Origin: Candidatus Krumholzibacteriia bacterium
GTDB lineage: Bacteria > Krumholzibacteriota > Krumholzibacteriia > LZORAL124-64-63
Direction: 5' to 3'
Length of the DNA: 9,331 bases
Assembly: GCA_014859985.1 (NCBI GenBank)
Contig: JACZKN010000476.1
Span: 1-9,331, forward strand
The stretch's first letter is position 1; every line of letters starts with the position of its first letter. The notes beneath the pieces were generated by a model. The model was not told the origin of the DNA and made no database searches. It saw only the letters and a program-made list of their open reading frames with translations. The translations under genes were made by a program, and so were the position numbers. Below, in pieces: positions 5,558-9,331 of this stretch.

Positions 5558-6046
5558 ATGGCCAGCCGCCTCTATTTCGTGCGCCACGGCCGGGCCGACC
5601 GCGCGGCCTGGACGGGCGACGACGACGACGAGCGCCCGCTGACCCCGGCCGGACGCCGGCGCCTGGCCCGCCAGGCCGAGACCGTGGCCGGGCTGGACCT
5701 GGGCGTGGACCTGATCCTCACCAGCCCCCTGGTCCGCGCCCGGCAGACCGCCGCGGTGCTGGCCGCGGCCCTGGACCCTCCGGGCGGCGTGGTGGTCGAA
5801 CCGCAACTGGGGTTCGGCTTCGACGTGGCGGCGCTGGCGGAGCTGCTGGCTGTCCACGGCGGCGCGGACAGGATCCTGCTGGTGGGCCACGAGCCGTCGT
5901 TCAGCACGGTGATCGGCGGCATCGTCGGCGGGGCGCGGCTGACCTGCCGCAAGGCGAGCCTGATCCGGGTGGACCTGGACACGCAGGAGCCGCCGCGGGG
6001 CAGCCTGGAGTGGTCGGTCCCGCCGCGGCTGCTGGCGGGGGACTAG
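5558..6046 (+). CDS. sixA: SixA-type phosphohistidine phosphatase
   Basis: A 162-residue histidine phosphatase of the short SixA type, the same length class as E. coli SixA (161). It removes phosphate from phosphohistidine, forming a transient phospho-enzyme on its own histidine. Visible motifs: LYFVRHGRAD at 5-14 (Arg9, nucleophile His10, Gly11), PLTPAGRRR at 28-35, the TSPLVRARQTA block at 55-65 (Arg60), and LLVGHEPSFS at 107-116 (His111, Glu112). No signal peptide is present, so it is cytosolic. An acidic run of four GAC codons (5618-5629) sits in the loop before the LTPAG motif. The ATG at 5558 has GGAG at 5549-5552, and only 12 bp separate it from the ppk1 stop, so the two are co-transcribed and may act in the same phosphate metabolism. 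E. coli SixA targets the PTS phosphotransferase NPr; the target here is unknown. Its TAG stop overlaps the pfk stop on the other strand. Confidence 0.9.
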   Translation: MASRLYFVRHGRADRAAWTGDDDDERPLTPAGRRRLARQAETVAGLDLGVDLILTSPLVRARQTAAVLAAALDPPGGVVVEPQLGFGFDVAALAELLAVHGGADRILLVGHEPSFSTVIGGIVGGARLTCRKASLIRVDLDTQEPPRGSLEWSVPPRLLAGD

Positions 6047-7239
6047 CCGCGGCTGTTGAGCTCCTCGAGGGTGACCTTGCCCTCCCACAGGGCCGAGAAC
6101 TCCGCGTTGGCGATGCCCAGGCAGGTGCCCAGGCGGTTGGCCGTGAGCAGCCACGCGTGGTCCAGGGGTACCACGCGGCGGATCCCCACCACCTCCTGCA
6201 GCGGCACCGGCACGCAGACCCCGTCGCGGATCCCCACCATCACGTTGTAGACCCCGGCGGCCAGCAGTTCGGCGGCCTTGACGCCCAGGGCCGTGCACAG
6301 CAGCCGATCCGAGGCCGTGGGCACGCCGCCCCGCTGCACGTGGCCCAAGGTGGTGACCCGGGCCTCGGTGCGGGTCAGCTCCTGGAGCTGGCGGGCCAGG
6401 CGGCTGGCCAGGGATTCCTTGACCAGGCGATAGCCCCGGTCGTCCTCCAGTTCCGCCGGGTCGGCCTCCTTGCCGTTGCGACGCCGGCCGGTGGCGACGG
6501 CCGCCTCCTGGCGGGAGACCGCCCCCTCGGCCACGCAGACGATGGAGAACTTGCGCCCGTGGCGCCGCTGGCGGCGCAGCAGGAAATTGGCCACCGCCTG
6601 CAGGTCGTAGGGGATCTCCGGGATCAGCACCACGTCGGCGCCGGCGGCGATGCCCGCGCCCAGGGCCAGCCAGCCGGCCTTGTTGCCCATCACCTCGACG
6701 ACGATCATGCGATCGTGGCTGGTGGCCGTGTCGTGCAGGCGGTCGATCGCCTCGGCGGCGGTCTGCACGGCGGTGGCGAAGCCGAAGCTGCGGTCGGTCC
6801 CGGCCACGTCGTTGTCGATGGTCTTGGGCATCGTCAGCACGTCCAGGCCGCCGGCCTGGTGCAGCTGCCAGGCGTTCTTCTGGGTACCGCCGCCGCCCAG
6901 GCAGACCACGCAGTCGAGCTTGAGGCCGCGGGCGTTGGCCACCGCCACCGAGGTCATGTCCTGGACCTTGCCGCCGATGGGCATCTTGGCGGGCTTGTCC
7001 CGGGAGGTGCCCAGGATGGTGCCGCCGCGGGTGAGCACGCCACTGAGGTCGGCGAATTCCAGGGGACGGGTGCGGTTCTCGACCAGGCCGCGGAACCCGT
7101 CCAGGATCCCGACGACCTTCATGCCGTAGGTGTTGATGGCGGTCTTGGTCAGGCCGCGGATCACGGCGTTCAGGCCGGGGCAGTCGCCGCCGGAGGTGAG
7201 GACGCCGATGCGCCGGGTCTTGGAGGGAAGGACGGGCAC
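6043..7239 (-). CDS. pfkA: 6-phosphofructokinase (PfkA superfamily; donor ATP or PPi uncertain)
   Basis: A 398-residue phosphofructokinase that phosphorylates fructose 6-phosphate to the 1,6-bisphosphate in glycolysis; longer than E. coli PfkA (320). GTG 7239 is the start because GGAGGA lies 5-6 nt upstream; the frame is open much further back, but that extension is antisense-type shadow over the RND gene. Motifs: GVLTSGGDCPGLNAVIRG at 12-29 (nucleotide loop), LGGGGTQKNA at 114-123, MPKTIDND at 137-144 (catalytic Asp in TIDND), MGNKAGWLAL at 184-193, IPEIPYD at 206-212 (substrate Glu) and GHVQRGG at 299-305. At the donor-determining positions it has Gly118 (ATP-like, E. coli Gly104) but Lys139 (PPi-like, E. 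coli Gly124). The magnesium-binding Asp of the GGDGS motif is Gly117. Such mixed signatures are known in the long PFK clades, so the donor needs assay. It is convergent with sixA and follows the RND gene on the same strand with an 83-bp gap. Confidence 0.95.
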   Translation of the reverse strand: MPVLPSKTRRIGVLTSGGDCPGLNAVIRGLTKTAINTYGMKVVGILDGFRGLVENRTRPLEFADLSGVLTRGGTILGTSRDKPAKMPIGGKVQDMTSVAVANARGLKLDCVVCLGGGGTQKNAWQLHQAGGLDVLTMPKTIDNDVAGTDRSFGFATAVQTAAEAIDRLHDTATSHDRMIVVEVMGNKAGWLALGAGIAAGADVVLIPEIPYDLQAVANFLLRRQRRHGRKFSIVCVAEGAVSRQEAAVATGRRRNGKEADPAELEDDRGYRLVKESLASRLARQLQELTRTEARVTTLGHVQRGGVPTASDRLLCTALGVKAAELLAAGVYNVMVGIRDGVCVPVPLQEVVGIRRVVPLDHAWLLTANRLGTCLGIANAEFSALWEGKVTLEELNSRG

Positions 7240-7283
7240 GGCGTTCCTCCGGCAGGGTGTGGCCAGGGTCGGGGCGTGGCGCG

Positions 7284-7312
7284 AGTCTAGCCCCCCGCGG
7301 GCCGCCGCGCAA
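7284..7312 (-). promoter_or_regulatory. Candidate sigma-70 promoter for pfkA
   Basis: On the minus strand TTGCGC (7312-7307) and TAGACT (7289-7284) are separated by exactly 17 bp. The -10 matches 4 of 6 positions and the -35 matches 3 of 6. Initiation near 7277 would leave a leader of about 38 nt before the GTG at 7239. This suggests pfkA is transcribed independently of the RND gene. Confidence 0.35.
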
Positions 7313-7321
7313 CCGGCGCGG
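7305..7321 (-). terminator. GC stem-loop just after the RND stop codon
   Basis: CCGCGC (7305-7310) and GCGCGG (7316-7321) form a perfect 6-bp stem with a 5-nt loop immediately downstream of the TGA at 7325-7323. There is no T-tract, and the stem overlaps the candidate pfkA -35, so it may be a weak terminator or merely a product of local GC richness. Confidence 0.3.
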
Positions 7322-7322
7322 G

Positions 7323-9331
7323 TCAGCCCCGCAGCCCCCGCTCCTCCCGCCAGGCGTAGAGCACCGGCACGACGAACAGGGTCAACAACGCCACGCACAT
7401 GCCGCCGAACGACGGGATGGCCATGGGGATCATGATGTCGGCACCCCGGCCGGTCAGGGTCAGCACCGGCAGCAGCGCCAGGATCGTGGTGGCGCTGGTC
7501 ATCAGCGCCGGGCGCACGCGCCGCTCGGCCGCCGCGATCGTCGCGGTGCGCACCTGGGCCCGCGTGGCCGGCCGGTGCTCCCGGAAACTCTGGTCCATGT
7601 AGGTGGCCATCAGCACGCCGTCGTCGGTCGCGATGCCGAACAGGGCCAGGAAACCCACCCACACCGCCACGCTCAGGTTCACCTGGTGCAGGTTGAACAT
7701 CTCGCGCAGGGACACGCCCAGGAACGAGGCGTCCAGGAACCAGGGCTGGGCATAGAGCCAGATCATGGCGAACCCGCCCGCCCAGGCCACGAACACGCCG
7801 CTGAAGACCATCGCCGTGGTCGATACGCGCCGGAACTGCAGGTAAAGGACCAGGAAGATCAGCGCCAGGGCCAGGGGCATCACCAGCGCGAGGGTCCTCT
7901 GCGACCGCACCTGGTTCTCGAAGCTGCCGGCGAAGGCGTAGCTGACGCCCTCCGGCAGCACCAGCTCGCCCGCGTCGCGCCGGGCCTGCAGGTGGTCGCG
8001 GGCGTCCTCCACCACGTCGACCTCGGCCCGGCCCGGCTGCTTGTCGAAGATCACGTAGCCCAGCAGGAAGGTGTCCTCGCTCTTGATGGTCATCGGTCCG
8101 CGCAGGTACTCGATGCGCACCAGGTCGCCCAGGGGCACCGGCGCGCCGTCGAGGCCCTGCACGAGGATGCGCCGGATCCCGTCCAGGTCGTCGCGCCGCT
8201 CGCGGGCGTAGCGCACCCGCACGGCGTAGCGCTCCCGGCCCTCGATCGTGGTGGTGACGGTGCGGCCGCCCAGGGCGGTCTCGATCACGTTCTGCACGCG
8301 TCCGACCGTCAGGCCGTGGCGCGCCAGGGCCTCGCGGTCGAGCACCAGCTCCAGGTAGGGCTTGCCCACCACGCGGTCGGCGATCACCGTCCCGGCCGCC
8401 ACGCCCGGCGCGTCCTTGAGGTGGTGTTCCAGGGCCAGGGCCGCCGCCTCGATCGCCTCCAGGTCCGGGCCGCGCACCTTGATGCCCATGGGCGCGCGCA
8501 TGCCGCTCTGCAGCATCACCAGGCGGGCGGCGATGGGCTGCAGCCGCGGCGCCGAGGTGGTGCCGGGCAGCTGCGCCACGCGCACGATCTCGTCCCAGAT
8601 GTCGTCGGCGGTCCGGATCTCGTCGCGCCACTGGCGCAGGTAGCGGCCGCGGCGGTCGGGGACCGGCTCGCCGGCCGCGTCCCGGACGAAGTCGCCGGCC
8701 TCTCCGTCCCACTTGAAGCGCTGGCGCCGGCCGCGCTCGTCCAGGCGGTACTCGGACTTGTAGTTGATGATGGTCTCGACCATGGAGATGGGCGCCGGGT
8801 CCAGGGCCGAGCGGGCGCGGCCGAGCTTGCCCACCACCTGCTCCACCTCGGGGATGGTGCCGATGGCCATGTCCAGCTTGGCCAGCACGTCCATGGCCTC
8901 GCCGATGGACGCGTGGGGCATGGTGGTCGGCATGTAGAGGTACGAGCCCTCGTCCAGCGGCGGCATGAACTCCTTGCCCAGCCCGGGCAGGGCGTGGCGG
9001 GGGCCGCTCCACAGGCGGCTCCAGGCCGAGCCGTCGGCGCCGCCGGTGCCGGCGCCGGGCAGGAAGGCGAACACGCGGTCGAAGCCCAGCCAGACGGTGG
9101 CGCCGAAGACCACCAGCAGGGCCGGCGCCACGAGGAACAGCGGCTTGTTGTCCAGGCACCAGGCCAACAGCCGCGGGTAGGCCCGGCGGAACAGCGTGAA
9201 CCCGCCCAGGACGCCGAAGACCGCCAGCAGCACGAACAACAGGTTGGCCGCCAGGCTGCGCCCCGCGCCCAGGGGCAGCCAGCGCGCGGCCAGCACCACC
9301 GCCGCCACGAGCGCCAGCACCAGGCCGGGGC
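7323..9331 (-). CDS. CusA/CzcA-family heavy-metal RND efflux pump, inner-membrane subunit (C-terminal part)
   Basis: The visible 668 residues are the C-terminal part of an HME-RND permease, the proton-driven core of a three-part envelope-spanning pump; the N-terminal porter half and proton-relay helix TM4 lie beyond the right edge. Two hydrophobic segments (about 9331-9170) precede TM7. The family signature KEFMPPLDEG, followed by LYMPTTMPHAS, maps near 8990-8925. The porter domain contains an extended segment after INYKSEYR (about 8760-8600), the cleft sequence MLQSGMRAPMGIKVRGPD (about 8515-8460) and GPMTIKSED (about 8105-8075). TM8 is ALVMPLALALIFLVLYLQF, TM10 carries LFGIATDDGVLM, and the protein ends VVPVLYAWREERGLRG. 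Of the three E. coli CusA copper-site methionines (573, 623, 672), the first appears kept, the second is Leu (HGLTVGRVQ), and the third is shifted by one residue, so the metal is uncertain. No membrane-fusion or outer-membrane partner follows downstream; they may lie upstream, outside the window. Confidence 0.95.
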   Translation of the reverse strand, partial: PGLVLALVAAVVLAARWLPLGAGRSLAANLLFVLLAVFGVLGGFTLFRRAYPRLLAWCLDNKPLFLVAPALLVVFGATVWLGFDRVFAFLPGAGTGGADGSAWSRLWSGPRHALPGLGKEFMPPLDEGSYLYMPTTMPHASIGEAMDVLAKLDMAIGTIPEVEQVVGKLGRARSALDPAPISMVETIINYKSEYRLDERGRRQRFKWDGEAGDFVRDAAGEPVPDRRGRYLRQWRDEIRTADDIWDEIVRVAQLPGTTSAPRLQPIAARLVMLQSGMRAPMGIKVRGPDLEAIEAAALALEHHLKDAPGVAAGTVIADRVVGKPYLELVLDREALARHGLTVGRVQNVIETALGGRTVTTTIEGRERYAVRVRYARERRDDLDGIRRILVQGLDGAPVPLGDLVRIEYLRGPMTIKSEDTFLLGYVIFDKQPGRAEVDVVEDARDHLQARRDAGELVLPEGVSYAFAGSFENQVRSQRTLALVMPLALALIFLVLYLQFRRVSTTAMVFSGVFVAWAGGFAMIWLYAQPWFLDASFLGVSLREMFNLHQVNLSVAVWVGFLALFGIATDDGVLMATYMDQSFREHRPATRAQVRTATIAAAERRVRPALMTSATTILALLPVLTLTGRGADIMIPMAIPSFGGMCVALLTLFVVPVLYAWREERGLRG

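Noticed and set aside
3742..7290. 1182-codon open frame on the plus strand running through ppk1, sixA and the pfkA antisense
   Set aside because: It overlaps three genes with intact catalytic motifs, its translation is Gly/Pro/Arg/Ala-rich without domains, and GC-rich DNA readily leaves such frames open.
4022..7312. 1096-codon open frame on the minus strand opposite ppk1 and sixA
   Set aside because: It is a shadow frame: antisense to well-conserved genes, low-complexity translation, no motif.
7240..9159. In-frame upstream extension that would make pfkA a 1038-residue fusion protein
   Set aside because: The extension is an out-of-frame shadow of the RND gene. GTG 7239 has a clear GGAGGA site, and phosphofructokinase homology begins just after it.

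Overview
This is a GC-rich window (by eye near 70 % G+C) from a diderm bacterium. Evidence for an outer membrane is a secreted beta-barrel with a C-terminal aromatic residue and an HME-type RND pump. Start codons are mixed (ATG, GTG, TTG) with good Shine-Dalgarno sites, and coding density is very high. No phage, IS, CRISPR, tRNA or rRNA signal was seen. Lineage cannot be fixed from sequence alone. The porin and RND types would suit a GC-rich environmental phylum such as the FCB/Gemmatimonadota-like groups, but that is a guess.

Layout. (1) 1-2333, minus strand: a tight three-gene operon. Read in transcription order it encodes an outer-membrane porin-like barrel (TTG start at 2333), a secreted FMN-binding-domain protein with an S-G-A-T flavinylation motif (GTG start at 1175), and a partial inner-membrane protein. 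The last has PepSY-type transmembrane flanks around an Asp-box (BNR-like) periplasmic segment and runs off the left edge. Its upstream region (2334-2510) is an AT-rich island with three tandem 19-bp TTTTC-n-GAAA dyads, a 10-bp direct repeat, and a leader hairpin next to the Shine-Dalgarno. (2) 2511-3263, minus: exodeoxyribonuclease III. (3) 3416-6046, plus: polyphosphate kinase 1 followed 12 bp later by a SixA-type phosphohistidine phosphatase, behind an extended -10 promoter. (4) 6043-7239, minus: a 398-aa phosphofructokinase whose stop codon shares a CTAG with the convergent sixA stop. (5) 7323-9331, minus: the C-terminal part of a CusA/CzcA-family RND metal-efflux pump, truncated by the right edge.

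How they fit. ppk1-sixA is a phosphate/polyphosphate unit; phosphofructokinase, exonuclease III and the RND pump look like separate transcription units. The part most worth following is the porin / flavoprotein / PepSY-like operon with its structured control region. It resembles an envelope-spanning module that could carry electrons or a metal/redox substrate, but its function is not established by the sequence.
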